From the NCBI GenBank assembly GCA_907165065.1, contig OU015541.1:9992501-10056500 (forward strand): a DNA stretch of 64,000 nucleotides, read 5' to 3'. The notes beneath the pieces are model-generated. The model did not search any database. It was not told the DNA's origin and was given only the letters and a program-made list of their open reading frames with translations. The position numbers and the translations under genes are program-made. Numbering within the stretch: position 1 is the first letter of the stretch; each line of letters opens with the position of its first letter. Of this stretch, positions 25,781-37,000 are shown in pieces. This DNA is from Caprimulgus europaeus. Taxonomy: Eukaryota; Chordata; Aves; Caprimulgiformes; Caprimulgidae.

Positions 25781-26195
25781 CCCCGGTAGCGAGGCCGGAA
25801 CACCCGGCACCTCCGCCCCCTACGGCAGCCTGTCACCGGGACCGCCGGTCCCTGACAGCACGGCGGGGCTCTCTCCGAGCTCCCCGCCGTCGGGGCTGGC
25901 CGGTCCGCGCCGCACCTACCGCACGCGTGGGGCCGCGGCGTGTGGCAGCGCGCGCCCTCGGAGGTGTCCCAGAGCCCGCACGGCTGCGCTGCCCGCGGTG
26001 CCGGGGCGGAGGAGGAGCCTCCCGCGGCTCCCGCACGCCGCGGGGCTCGGCCGGAGCGCGGGGACGCCCTGGCAGCCCCTCCGCTATTGTCACAAACCTG
26101 CCCCGTGCCACCCGCCCCGCTGGTGTGGTGCGGGGAGAGCTGTCCCGGCCTCTTCCCCCGCGCTGGCTGGCAAAAGGCGGTCGGTGTTCTCACTG

Positions 26196-27491
26196 GTAGC
26201 AGCAGGTACTCTCCTAACTCGCTTTTTTGCTTTCGCAGCTACAGTTTTATCTTTGCCGGTGCTATCAATGTACATTTAGATGCAAGTTTTTAAGAGATTC
26301 ACAGTTTTAACTTGGCCACTTGAATATCACCTTATCTATAGGCTCTGCTTCCGTGAAAATAACCGTTCTCACTACAGTCCTTGTGTGACTGGTGTCTAGT
26401 GACAGTTTTAAAATACCGATTTAAAAAGAAGGGATTTTGTCAATGCCTGTTTTCCTCACACACACTGTGCCACAGGTCCTGCTGAAATAGCTTCAATCAT
26501 GTGAAACATCCTTCTGCACCCAGGGGCACAGAGCATCACACAGCTCCTGGCTCCCCAGAAGGTGAAAGTCCCCCAGCTGATCTTGCTTCTAGCTCTGATC
26601 TCAAGGGAACCAGGATGGATTTGTGGCCATACAGAGGTGCTGCCCCATCTCCCATGTCAGCACAAGATCAGATGCATTACCTGGCGTGTCCACCTCAAGG
26701 GGGACTTCTGCCCCTGCCTGATAGAGGTGTTCATCTGCTTCTCTGCATGTCCAAGAGAAGGGCAACAGGCACCTTTGGAGGGCTCATGCCAGGGAGATGG
26801 GTCTGAGGTCTCCCACCATGTGCACCCTCCATGCATCCCCTTGTGCTGTACACCACGTGTACCACTTCACCTCACCTGTGCCAGCCTTGTCCCCACACAT
26901 GGCACAGGTACCTCACAGCTGCCCCTTCCCACCACCATACCTGCTTGCTGAGGATGCAGCCTGGCCACAGCGGCATTGGGGTGTTTCGTTTTTGCACCCC
27001 GCTCTTCCTCTTTATTCCCTCTTCCCACCAGCCTGAGGCAGGCTGCAGCTCTCCAGTTCTGGCTCTCCAGCACTGGGGAGGCATCAGAGGAGACCTGCAA
27101 CTCCTCACCCCGACGGCTTTTATTACCCCTAGCTCTTTCCTCAGGAAGGGAATATCCCATGAACTGCAGTGGAAAAGCCAAAGGAGCACAAAGGGTGTTG
27201 AGTTCAGGGTTTGAACAAGCTGCAGCCCACTCATGGATTTAACTCAAAATTTTGACAATGGAACAAAAACATCATTGCAACGAGACAGCTGTTTTTACTA
27301 TCAAAATCTCTCAGATCAGTTTGACTGCAAAGTGTGTTCCTACAATCCAAAGGAGACAAAGCTCCCAGCATCAGTTTGGAGCTGGCAGGCTTCCTAGCAT
27401 GAGCTACCTCCCGCCGGCCTAGAAAAACCAAAGCTCTTTCAGTTATTATTCCCCATCAGTTCTCAGCGCTAACCCCCTGATTTCCCCACAG
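26196..27491. other. Right flank of the CpG island, moderately GC-rich
   Basis: A plus-strand donor-like site (AGCAG then GTACTC) is at 26205/26206. Right behind it, at 26221-26238, is an acceptor-like tract ending TTTCGCAG. The part at 26500-27200 is C/T-rich and carries up to five mutually overlapping open frames on both strands, the longest 129 residues. None shows a known domain. I see no repeat I can name. Confidence 0.5.
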
Positions 27492-27595
27492 ATTATCTGC
27501 AGTCCTGAGTTTGCACCGCTCTCACATTAAACTCGGAGAGATGGCTGGTCGGGGGGACTTCCTTGCTGCCTTTCTTGCCTGTAATCATGGTCCTG
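27492..27595 (+). other. Candidate 104-bp internal exon
   Basis: A branch-point-like CTAAC (27469-27473) stands 18 bases before an acceptor with a good pyrimidine tract (CCCCCTGATTTCCCCACAG, AG at 27490-27491). A donor (CCTG then GTGAGG) follows at 27595/27596. The segment between is open in one frame and contains an ATG at 27541 in good context (GAG before, G after). That gives about 18 residues, beginning MAGRGDFLAAF, before the donor. It lies on the plus strand 1.3 kb right of the island, where a rightward transcript would place an early exon. No homology is recognised, and it could be a lncRNA exon or chance. Confidence 0.3.
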
Positions 27596-27924
27596 GTGAG
27601 GAGTCTCGAAAGTACAAGAAAGCCTTTAGATCTATCTTGACAAAAACATCTTTTCCTTCCCTCCCCTGCCCTGCCCAAAAAGCTGATTGCCGCATTAGCT
27701 CCTTTTGAAGCTGGTCTTAACAAGTAAGTTCATATATACTAATCATCTAAAAATGCCTTGCATGCAAAATTCACTCGACCCCTGATTTCACAACATATTT
27801 GAATATATGCTTAGTTTTATGTATGTGAATAGTCCTACAACAATCAATTCAATTATTTACTTAAGTGCTTAAAGCCAAGCAGGTATTTAAGAATTAGTAT
27901 TGTTTGTGGTAATGCCACAGCAAG
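27596..27924. other. Non-coding DNA, nothing recognised
   Basis: This short AT-rich stretch between the candidate exon and an old repeat shows no gene or named element. Confidence 0.6.
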
Positions 27925-28012
27925 CCAGTCAGAGACCAGGACCTCATTGTTTGTACAGCACCCTGCACACAAAAAGACACTCCTTGTCCCTTTCAGTATA
28001 AGTAATTTTTGT
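27925..28012 (+). repeat. Fragment of an ancient amniote interspersed repeat
   Basis: The order 'AGAGACCAGGACCTCATTGT', 'TTGTACAGCACCCTGCACAC', 'AAAGACACTCCTTGTCCC' recalls an old dispersed repeat common in turtles, crocodilians and birds. Its consensus has 'ACCAGGACCCCATTGTG', 'GTACAAACACA' and 'AAAGACAGTCCCTGCCC'. I rely on memory of that consensus and cannot name the family with certainty. Confidence 0.45.
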
Positions 28013-29489
28013 AACTTGTGAATTGGTACCAGAAACACCTTTCTTGAGCTGGTGAGTAAACATTATTTGTCTACTCTAATATCCTTTCTATTTACTAAAA
28101 ACATTGTATGCAATATTTAGAAAAGTAGATAAGGGCACAGTGGGAAAAGGGTACAAAGAGGAAGATAAAGGAGATTTTTCAACTAGGAATTTTAAGTAAT
28201 TTCATCATTGTTAGTATCCAGCGAAATACCTGTATATGTTAAAAGCAATTTAGAAAGGCAAGGGAACAAAATGGTTTCTGTCCCATGGATGAGACTATGG
28301 GTTGGGGTGCACAGGTCATACAGCTGCATGGGGTATCAGGCTGCAGACAGGAGAAAGCAGGAGCAAGTCCTAGTAGTCGGTGCAATAGAAGTCTCCATTT
28401 CATCAAGATGGGTCACTGTCAGCCATATAATGCCAGGGATTTCTCAGAGTGGTGGAATTTTTTTTTGTCAAAGACCAAGGTAGGTTTAGTAGGGGATTTG
28501 CCTGAGTTGTTACACTGTGCTTATTCCCACGTACCATAAACTTAAAGAATGAAGCGAAACTTCATTCGAAAGGTCCACATATTCACCAAATGGGAATGCT
28601 CCCGATCACCTGGCTGGGTGACAGTGTTCTGGACAGATTGAGGAACTAATGGTCCTGCTTGGGCACCCCAGATGACTTGAGCAGCCAGCCCATACCCTCT
28701 CCTCAGGGCACATGGGGAGCCACCTTCTGCCAGAGCCTGGGGTCCAGAGAGCTTAACCCACAATGTGGGAGAGCTCCCAGCTACACCTCAGCCTCTCCCC
28801 TGAGCAGGCAAGCGGATAGATCCCAAACTTAGTTACCATGGAAAGTGTGTTTCCCTTCAGGAAACATTTCCAGCTTCTGCTGTCCACCTCATCACCAAAA
28901 TGAACAGTTACATCAGTACAAGCAAGTGGCTCAATTTTTAAAAACAAGAAATGAGCCAGCATTTAACTTTAGCATCCTCTCTGACAATTAAGATGTGATG
29001 CCACCCTCTCGTACAAACCAAGGTGAGAAACCCCCAAAAAGGGTATAGAGGATTTACTGGGGTACTAAATATGGTTGACCCCAAGCATAGAAACACCTCA
29101 AGTCAGACCCCGAGTGTGAAAATGCTTTACAAAGTGTAAGATTTTAAAAGCAATGAGTTTTGGGCTCTAATTGTTCTCTGGCCCTTGGGTTTGTGTTTTC
29201 AATTTCTTTTTGCAACCACAATGCTGAGTAACTTACTTGTCTTCTAAAATTAAAACTGAGAATCTCACATTTTCATGTTTTCACATGATGCTGGAGCTCA
29301 GGCTTTGTGGGGAAAAAAATAATAAAATTAACACAACCAAAACACCCCAAACCTCACATTTTAGAAGACTTTCAACAAAATTGCGTAAGTTGGCAACAAT
29401 AATATTTCCTAACACATCATTTTGTGGACTGCAGTGAAATTTCATTCTCAAGGCTAATGGTTGCTTCCTTTCTGGTAAATGCCCAGAAT
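28013..29489. other. AT-rich non-coding DNA
   Basis: Open frames at 28208-28483 and 28285-28539 (plus) overlap in different frames and have no domain. I see nothing else here. Confidence 0.55.
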
Positions 29490-29580
29490 TGCTGCTGCTG
29501 TTATTGTTAGAGCATCATTAATTTATGCAGTGCTTTAAAAACAGAGGAGAGGTACTCTGTCCTCAAGTAATTAAAGGATA
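29490..29580 (+). repeat. Second fragment of the same class of ancient repeat
   Basis: A GCTGCTGCTGTTATTGTTA stretch leads to 'TTTATGCAGTGCTTTAAAAAC', 'AGAGGAGAGGTACTCTGTCC' and 'TCAAGTAATTA'. This parallels the ancient repeat's 'ATTATTATT', 'CAGTGCTTTACAAACA', 'AGACAGTCCCTG', 'AGCTTACAATCTAA' order. It is strongly diverged. Confidence 0.45.
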
Positions 29581-29684
29581 AATAACACAAGCTAGAGACT
29601 ATTTTGAATTTCTTTGTTGTACAGCTAAAGAGAATGACTTTAAAAAGAGCTATTTCACGTGTTAGTGCTCAATCCTGTGAGGCA

Positions 29685-29775
29685 CTAAGGGTCTGATTCT
29701 GGAAAGGCTTTAGACGTATATTTAATTTGAATACTACCAGACTGACTTCAGTGTAATAAAGCACTTACTGTGGGA
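29685..29775 (+). repeat. Decayed palindromic ancient repeat fragment
   Basis: 'GGGTCTGATTCTGGAAAGGC', 'TTTAGACGTATATTTAATTTG', 'ACTGACTTCAGTG' and 'AAAGCACTTAC' follow the order of an old reptile/bird repeat. That repeat reads roughly GGCCTGATCCTGCAAAG, ACACGTGCTTAACTTTA, TTGACTTCAATGGG. Assignment is by eye only. Confidence 0.4.
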
Positions 29776-30379
29776 CCAGTGACCTAACAGCAGCACTATC
29801 TGAGAGGACTTATTGGTGCTGTACTTGGTTGCACTTCTGATGCCAACAGGCTCAGCACATTGTAGGATGGATTCTTCCAGGGATGACAAGAGTTGTGTCA
29901 GGATCCCAGTGCTAACATCTCCCACTCAGCATTCAGAAGCAGAGCCATCAATTTTAAGTTTATTCTTACTTCTAAGAAATACTTGTTTGCAAAGTCACAG
30001 GCCACAATATTAAGCAAATTATTAGCTGAGCCTTTAGATAAATGAATATGTGTTGTTTAACCTGCTTCATCAAAATGCAGAACATTTGTAACTGATAAAC
30101 AAAGTGCATGTTAGCTATTAAAGCTCAAAATTAGGCAGGCAGTAAAAAGTAATCTGAGAGGAGGACTGTAGCTACTGATACTATTGAAGCTGGTCTTAAA
30201 ACATATGGTTTCCAATCATTGACACAATGCACAAAAATAAAATCCTGCAACTGAGGAGTGCCTGGTCTTTTCACCACTAAATGATCAAATATGCCTGTTT
30301 GTTTTTTAGTTTCATGTCCCTTTCCTTTTTCTGGTTTTTAAAAGTAGAAGCTTGCTATTTTATATTAACTGAAGATTTG
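29776..30379. other. Non-coding DNA, nothing recognised
   Basis: The sequence is AT-rich. Two short overlapping frames lie on opposite strands (29734-29925 minus, 29813-30013 plus). I see no splice-site support. Confidence 0.55.
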
Positions 30380-30780
30380 GCCCTTTGTGCCAGCTACAGA
30401 CGGGCTTCATTAATCAATTTCCAGTAGTGGCTTGAAATAAAAAATTAAAAAAAGCAGGTTTTTGCTTTTTTTTTTTAACCCTCCCACTATTTTGCTTGGA
30501 ATTGCGCCTGTAGAAACAAAAGATTCCTCTACTCCATCCTTCCTGTTTCCTCGCACTTTAACAGAAAAATTATTTGTACTATGAAGACAATATTACACAA
30601 ATAATACATCTGTGGAGAAAAAAAACTCTATGATTTGTTGCAGGGTGGGATGCTGCTGCTCTTTACTGCAGGCAGCCATCGCTAATGATAGGAATAAACC
30701 CAATTCCACCCATAAGCACAGCTGCATAACAACTAATTTGCATGGAAATGTATTAAAATGGAAAGTAAGTTTTGTGACTA
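30380..30780. promoter_or_regulatory. Candidate conserved noncoding cluster
   Basis: The block contains homeodomain-type ATTAATCAATTT (near 30409) and CTAATGATAGG (near 30681), and a POU octamer ATTTGCAT at 30736-30743. It also carries isolated CpGs (CAGACGGGC, ATTGCGCC, CATCGCTAATG) in an AT-rich setting. It has no useful open frame. This mixture is typical of developmental enhancers near transcription-factor genes, but constraint is inferred, not seen. Confidence 0.3.
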
Positions 30781-32199
30781 TTTGATCTTTTTTTCTCCAT
30801 GAGTTTTTTAATGAGCTCTTTTAATAACATAATTTGAGAGCAAAATTTTTGTGTTGTGCTGCTTTCTTAGCTTGGGATGGAGCATTATATGCAAATATAT
30901 CCTTCCTGCTGACTCACTTTGGCACATGCAGTATGAACCCTGTTCTGAATATGGGAAATAGCCATGGCTTTGCTGGTAGAAGGAATGATGGTCTGCAGGA
31001 GAGATTTGAAAACCTGACTGAGATAGAGCTAGAGCAATATTTTAAAGTTAAGATTTGATATGTTATTTCAATAACAGTAATAAAAATCACTAGGAAGAAT
31101 CTGGATGCTGATCCATTTGGAGAGGAGGTGCACGGCTGTGGGTTTTGTACACTAGAGCAGGCCTGGAAAATGGCCAGTTCTGTATTCTAATAAATATGTG
31201 CATTATAAATCAGATTAATAAGACTTCTATTAATTTTTAGTAAAAGAACATTCCCTTTGAAAATAGGACATTTTGTGGATCAAAAGGGAGACACGTGGTC
31301 CACTCCTGGCTGTGAAGGAAAATGGAAGGTACTAGTGCTCTTGCATTCTCATGGGTCATTAGTTTTGGGGTTTTTTGGGTGGGTTTTTTTCCTTTTTTCA
31401 CGCTCCAGGTGAAGTATTTTGTAGGTATCAGCTTCCTCCTCAGGGAAGACTTACAAATTCCAGAGACTGGCAAACCTACTCATAAATTACAGCTTTTGGC
31501 TCTGTTTCTTTATGACTAGAGCAGCACGCGTGGAGCAAAATGTAATTCAGGGACATCACAGGAGTTGCTTCTGATCCGTATAATGTTGCATCTGCCTCCA
31601 GGTAGATGTTATAGGAAGCCAAAAAAAGCTGAGTTTTGGGCAGGCTCCAAATTAGGCACTGGTTAGCTTTTGATGCAAGAGCATCAAAGTCCCTCAGCTG
31701 TTGCTGCGGTAGCAGCTCAGCAGCACCCCTGGTACAGAGTGGCTGACTAATCTTCCAGAAATCTTCCATTTAGTTTATCTTGTAGAATTGGCAAGTGTTA
31801 GGGAACTTCATTCACACATGAATCAAAAGCCATCCTTCTTCCAACTTTACAACGGATTTTGACTGTGAGGAAAAGTTTGATTTTAGAAATTTGAATACAA
31901 CCACTCTGGAGCTTTTTTAACATGCCTGTCCCTATGGGAAAAAAGTCTCATTATTATGTACATTAAAATTGATAATCAAAGACAATTGCTTCAGTGAGTT
32001 ATTTTAAACTTGGAGAATGTTTACCTAAATTCTATTGACTTTAATTCAAGAAATCTTATCTGGCTTTCCAAACTACACTCTTGCTTTAGCAAACTTTTCT
32101 TTAAGTCACGTTATACTTGATGGAAAAACTAGAGACAAATTCAGTTGTACTTTCAATGTAATTTAACTACACCATAGAAACGGGCTTTCAAACCTTTCA
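30781..32199. other. AT-rich non-coding DNA
   Basis: I see no recognised exon. A T/G-rich run (GGGGTTTTTTGGGTGGGTTT, about 31367-31387) is the mirror of A/C-rich runs found left of the island. Frames at 30834-31058 and 31476-31769 have no domain. Confidence 0.55.
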
Positions 32200-32430
32200 T
32201 CGAACTGATTTACGAGCGGAACTAAGGTTTGCTTAGTAACAACATTTTCACAGTAAGAGTTACATTCCCACAAAAGGGAATGCTGTCAGGTAGAATGACC
32301 ATGAGTCAATTCTGCCAAACAAATGGCTCTGTTCAGATGAGTCCATCTGGCTGCCTCAAAACTTTAATTAGAAAATTTAACATTTTTTAAAAATTGCTCC
32401 ACAACACAGCTGTTAAATATTTTAAAACAA
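32200..32430. promoter_or_regulatory. Candidate conserved noncoding element
   Basis: The segment includes a small inverted repeat of TEAD-type sites (CATTCCC 32263-32269, GGGAATG 32276-32282), a CATCTG E-box and an ATTAGAAAATTTAAC homeodomain-like stretch. It has no open frame and no repeat signature. Function is inferred from motif density only. Confidence 0.25.
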
Positions 32431-33690
32431 CTAAGAATACAATAGATGCATAAGAGCATATTACTGTTTTCCCATCATTAGTATTCATTGGACTTTTAAA
32501 TTTGTTTCACAAACTAATGAAAGGGCAAAATGTTATATACTGAAGAACTGGGAAATACCAAGGGAGATATGCTTCCAGAGTGCTATCTACACTTATGATT
32601 ACAAGGTGTAAAGATCCACTCTGAATTAAAAGGATAAATGCTCTCTCCTAACTGCTCTGCAAATACAGTGAAATTTAAGAAATTCAGATCTAGTCAGGTA
32701 GTGCTAGGAAATTGCAAATAATCTACTCTCATTTTTGTCAAGAAGAAACATAATGATTCCCTTTCTGTTTATTACAGAGAGATTATTTGCATTTTGCTAA
32801 TCTGTATTATAAGAAGGAATAAGGCACATCCTCAATCTGTGAGGCCAAGGGCTCCATGCACCATTCCAATAACTCATTGGTCACCCTTTAGAAGTTTAAA
32901 GCAAGTAAATCAATATGATTTATAGTTTTGGGAGCAATTCTCTGCAGATCAATTTACCTAGGATAATTCTTTTAAAAACTGACTCTGGTAAAGCGTTTCC
33001 TTTTCCTTCTGTGCTCAAGAAGATAATTAGACTAAAATGTTCCCTTATGCTCCAAAAATGTGACTTCTTATGATCTAATTTTTACTTTGTTTTCATTTAA
33101 ACCTACATGCACCTTCCACTGCTGTGCACCAGTGCAGTACATGCTCAGGCAGGAGGCTGCACTTTGTAGCCATCCTCAGCAGAGAGAGGGGACAGGCACA
33201 TTACCTGCTCTACAGGGCCCAGTTCAGCATCCACCCAGGAGGTTCACTCATCTGCTGTGCTATAAGCAGAATAACTTAGGGTTTTCAAAAAGAATTTACT
33301 CTAAATTGTGGGAGGTAGTATGATAAGATCTCCATCTGGCTTTCAGCAATTTGAGTACTTCTACTGCCTTGTTTATTCCATTTGAAATATCTAATGAATA
33401 CAATATGCTGCCACCAAAATAATATTGCATATAAGGCCTGTAAATGTAGAGTAAGATGTTTCATAATAGAACTTAGCACATTACCTTTTTATAAACATTA
33501 ACCAAGTATTCCTTATAGTGCTTTCTTGAGCTTCTATTACACTCAACAAGCAGACAGGGAAGTACAGGCAACAAGGACACCAAAGCAGTGGTGGAAATCC
33601 AGTCCAGTGGTCAAGTTTTGTCCTGTTCCATTGCATTTTGCCGCTGTTTTTTCACCCCCAACAACTTTTCACTTAAAGGGAGCAGCAAAT
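32431..33690. other. AT-rich non-coding DNA
   Basis: No gene is recognised. The plus-strand frame at 33060-33323 and the minus-strand frame at 33285-33479 have no domain. Confidence 0.55.
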
Positions 33691-34075
33691 GACAATAGAT
33701 TCCTAAGGGAAGGTGATCCAGGAACCAAGTGCAACCCCAGCACAAGCAGTGACAGATGCTGGCAATCCCCAGACACAGGGAGCAACAAACCAGGTCCAGG
33801 GTCCATCCAGGGAGCCCAGTCAGGTACAAAAGCAGAAGGAGCCAAAGAAAAGACCAAAGATGAGCTACCTACAGTACAGGGCTAAGGTCCACTCAGGAAT
33901 CATGGCTGGAGACACAAACACTTCTAGTCCAAGTATGGAGGGGATACCCTGGAGTTGAGCTTAAATATTGCTCCTGGGCGGTGGGCAGGGGCTGTGGGTG
34001 GGGGTCCCAGGTGAGGCTGGTCAAGGCAATTAAGGCCTCTTGATACATTGGCTCCAAGTGTTGTGCTTATGGCTG
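33691..34075. repeat. Unclassified GC-richer interspersed repeat candidate
   Basis: Composition changes sharply here: C/A/G-rich text (CAGACACAGGGAGCAACAAACC, then GGGCGGTGGGCAGGGGCTGTG, GGTCAAGGCAATTAAGGCCTC) is set in AT-rich DNA. The second half resembles LTR-type sequence I associate with bird retroelements. I cannot find matching termini or a target-site duplication. Overlapping open frames (33526-33885, 33713-33958 plus; 33924-34238 minus) are probably by-products. Confidence 0.3.
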
Positions 34076-37000
34076 GGGCTGCACCAGAAACCAGCAGGAA
34101 TATGGGAAGGCCCAGGTGAAGAAGTTGTTCCATGAAGCTTTTTGAGCTTCTTTCTGCTGCATACAGTCTCTGAGAAGACCCAACAATTCTGTGTTTCTCC
34201 AAAACAAATTGAAGTCCCTTTATGGTAAACTCTTGCACTAGATTAGATGGATCATTTTGCTGATAAAATACAGAGTGGTATTTGCATTCCTCTCTTAGAA
34301 TATATGTTTATAGAAAATGATATATATTTATATATATTTACAGTCATTTCTTTTTTGCCTTTATGAACTGGTGGAAAATAATGTCTTGGTTTGGGGGAAA
34401 ATTAATTTGCCATCGGACTTCATGAGCCTCTCTCCATTCATCTCCAATGTTGCCCATTTTAACGTTAACTTCCAGAGGCCCCGTATGCCAGTACAATACA
34501 GATCAGAAATATTGAGTGCATTACAAGTAGCAGGTTACACTTCAAAACACTTGGTTCACAGTGTTCAAGACCATTAATCATTTTTATTATTCTAAAGGAC
34601 TGAAAGGGCTTAGAAACTTTGCCTAGGAAGCAGTATAGATTCTGAACAGCTGCACTGCGATTCCTGCTCACATTAGGTTTTGGACAGACCATTGATTTTC
34701 AGTAAATGCTCTTGGCGGCCAGGAAGTGCTGAAACTGGCAAACTTTCTCTCACAAACTTTTTTTTTTCTTTGCTTCTGAAATGAAAAACATGCTGGTTAC
34801 TCTGATTTAGATCATCAGTATGGCCCCGATTTGCCACTACATCACAGCGTCATAAAACTGAAGTATCAGAGGAATTTAGTTGTAGACCAGACAAAATCAA
34901 ATTCATTGCAGGCAGCATGTATACTATTTTTGCAAGGGTTTTTTTGAGGCTGTGTTAATAGTCACTTTATGTGTAAACTTTTGCAAATGTTTTTTCTTTG
35001 TTGTTATGACAAGTGTTTGTAAGGAAGGTACTTTATAGAATTTGTCTCTATGTGAATTCAGATTTATCAGAGCAGACTGAAAAACATTGCACTTAGAGAA
35101 GTACTCCCACAAACTAACAGACAAAAGTGTCATCATTACCCATGCAATTGTATTTACATTAAAGTTACATTTAATGTCTATATATATTTTTGCATACTTA
35201 GTTTTGCAAATGAATGTACCAGCCACTCTATGGAAAAGTGACTGGATACTTTATCCTGGGTTTCCTTCCTGGAAGTTACACTTTATTACTTGTAAACTGG
35301 AAAAATACAGCCTGCATTGTTCCTAAACCTGCTTAACTGTTTAGGAAGAGAGGCATATAGAACTAGATTACAATTTTAGGAGCAAATAGGAGTGTAGTTT
35401 GGACTTGAATGTTGGATTTAAATGCATAGAAAAATCTCGTGATTGTTAAATTAATATCACAATTTTGAGTGTGGTGGCCTACACGGTTGTGATTTAGTGC
35501 ACACACGCTCAGCACAGCTGCAGAAGGGCGTCAGACATTGAGCCCATTCTGGTTTATTTATAGAGACCCACGCATTTTTCATTTCTTATTGGCATTTTTA
35601 TTTCAATAGCATTTGAGATCCCATTTGCTTGCATATTTGCATGAGAAAATAGTGCCTATCCTGAAGAGGTGAGATTTTAACAGCAGAGAGACAGAAGAGG
35701 GGAAGGGGAAAAGCAGTGCTCCTCCATCCTGTCTGCTCAGCTCCAGGTTCCCAGGACGAAAGGTGGGATAGAATCCTGCCAATTTCAAACTGTTTTTTTT
35801 TTTTTCAAGACAGTCATGTTTTGGGGTTGCACAGAAAAACAATTTAATGCACAGTGCCGCTTAGAAAGTAAACTCGTGTCTTGACAATTTTCCACCAAAG
35901 CATGTCCAACTTCCCAAACTGCTTTCTGTTGTTGCTTTTGGGATGAACTTGACTTTCATCATAGAGAGCCCTCTCCTTTGTTTTCAAAGGCTTTTCCTGC
36001 CAAGCAAAGTAACTATTTCTCAAGCACAGTCTTCGGAAGGCACTGAAGCATGTTGAATACAGAAGAGTAATTTGTTCCCTCAGGCTGTATATGTCTTGTA
36101 TTAAAAATTACAAGATGAGAATCTACGGCTGTGCTGGGAGCACACACAGGATTTGTTGTATGGTGAGAAGAAAACAGGTTATGGCTAATCTTGCTCATTC
36201 ATTGCAGATAAGAGAGGCGCTGCCCTTGCTGCTTTTTTGTTTTCTTGGGTCGGGATCAAATCCCCATCTGTCCATCAATGTGAACAATTGTGTCCGAGTC
36301 AAGAGTGCTTTGATTAAAAATGATATGGTTGGAAACACCCTCTTTGCTGAGAAGAAATGAATAAGGAAATGGCCCTCATGTGTGAGCTTCTGGGGAGAGA
36401 CTGTCTGCTCAGCTTGCAGGCCAGTCAAAATATGCTTTCTGGCAGGGAAATTAATAAATAGACCAGCTTCAATAGATGGAGATTTAAGGGCAAGAGACTA
36501 AGATTGCTCTAAAATTCTTTTGGGTTGGAACTTAAATCCAATTTTAATGAGGTCATAGTAGAAAATTAATTTATTTTCTATCTTCCAAACAATGTCTTCT
36601 TTGTTAAACAAGAAGATTAGAAAGGGTTTTTAAAAAAAATCTTCTTGGTGTATGCTTGAAGAAGTGTAAAATCTCTGGCCCCTTTCATTTCCTGAAGACA
36701 ATCATGTGATAACCTTAAGTGGACCACATAAATGTATTAACCTCATACCCCTAAGTGTTATGGAGAATTGAGAAACCTCCATATTTTGTCTTTGCTCTGT
36801 ATGGGATGTCAAGAATGAGATGAAAGGAGTGGTTTTGGAGTGAAAATACAAAACTGCTGAGTAACAGCAACATGAGTATATAGGGACCTGTTCTGGAGCA
36901 ATCTCCAGTGGAAGTGGTGGAAATTCCATCACTCAAAATATCAAAGTCTTATGACTGTTGAGAGTCTCACAGTACTGGGTGGTTTCCTTAAATCTCTAGC

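Larger units (their letters stand above)
25140..26195. promoter_or_regulatory. CpG island, probable bidirectional promoter
   Basis: About 1.05 kb of very GC-rich, CpG-dense sequence sits inside tens of kilobases of CpG-poor, AT-rich DNA. This is the usual picture of an unmethylated vertebrate promoter. Visible motifs are a GC box GGGGCGG (25605-25611), an NRF1-like GCGCATGC core (25573-25580), an E2F-like GCGCGGGAA (25458-25466) and a C-rich KLF/MAZ-like run (25641-25660). There is no obvious TATA box. Minus-strand splice donors lie at its left part and a weaker plus-strand donor at its right edge, consistent with divergent transcription. Open frames of 259 residues (25500-26279, plus) and 264 residues (25399-26193, minus) overlap each other. 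They are Arg/Ala/Pro/Gly-rich, as expected from GC-rich DNA, and match no family I know. I cannot name the gene served. Confidence 0.75.

Noticed and set aside
25500-26279. 259-residue plus-strand open frame (and a 264-residue minus-strand frame, 25399-26193) in the CpG island
   Set aside because: Both are Arg/Pro/Ala/Gly-rich and overlap each other on opposite strands. GC-rich DNA lacks stop codons, so long frames are expected. No domain or known N-terminus is seen.
35320-35347. TTCCTAAAC...GTTTAGGAA stem as a possible small-RNA hairpin
   Set aside because: The stem is only nine pairs with a ten-base loop, far short of a microRNA precursor.
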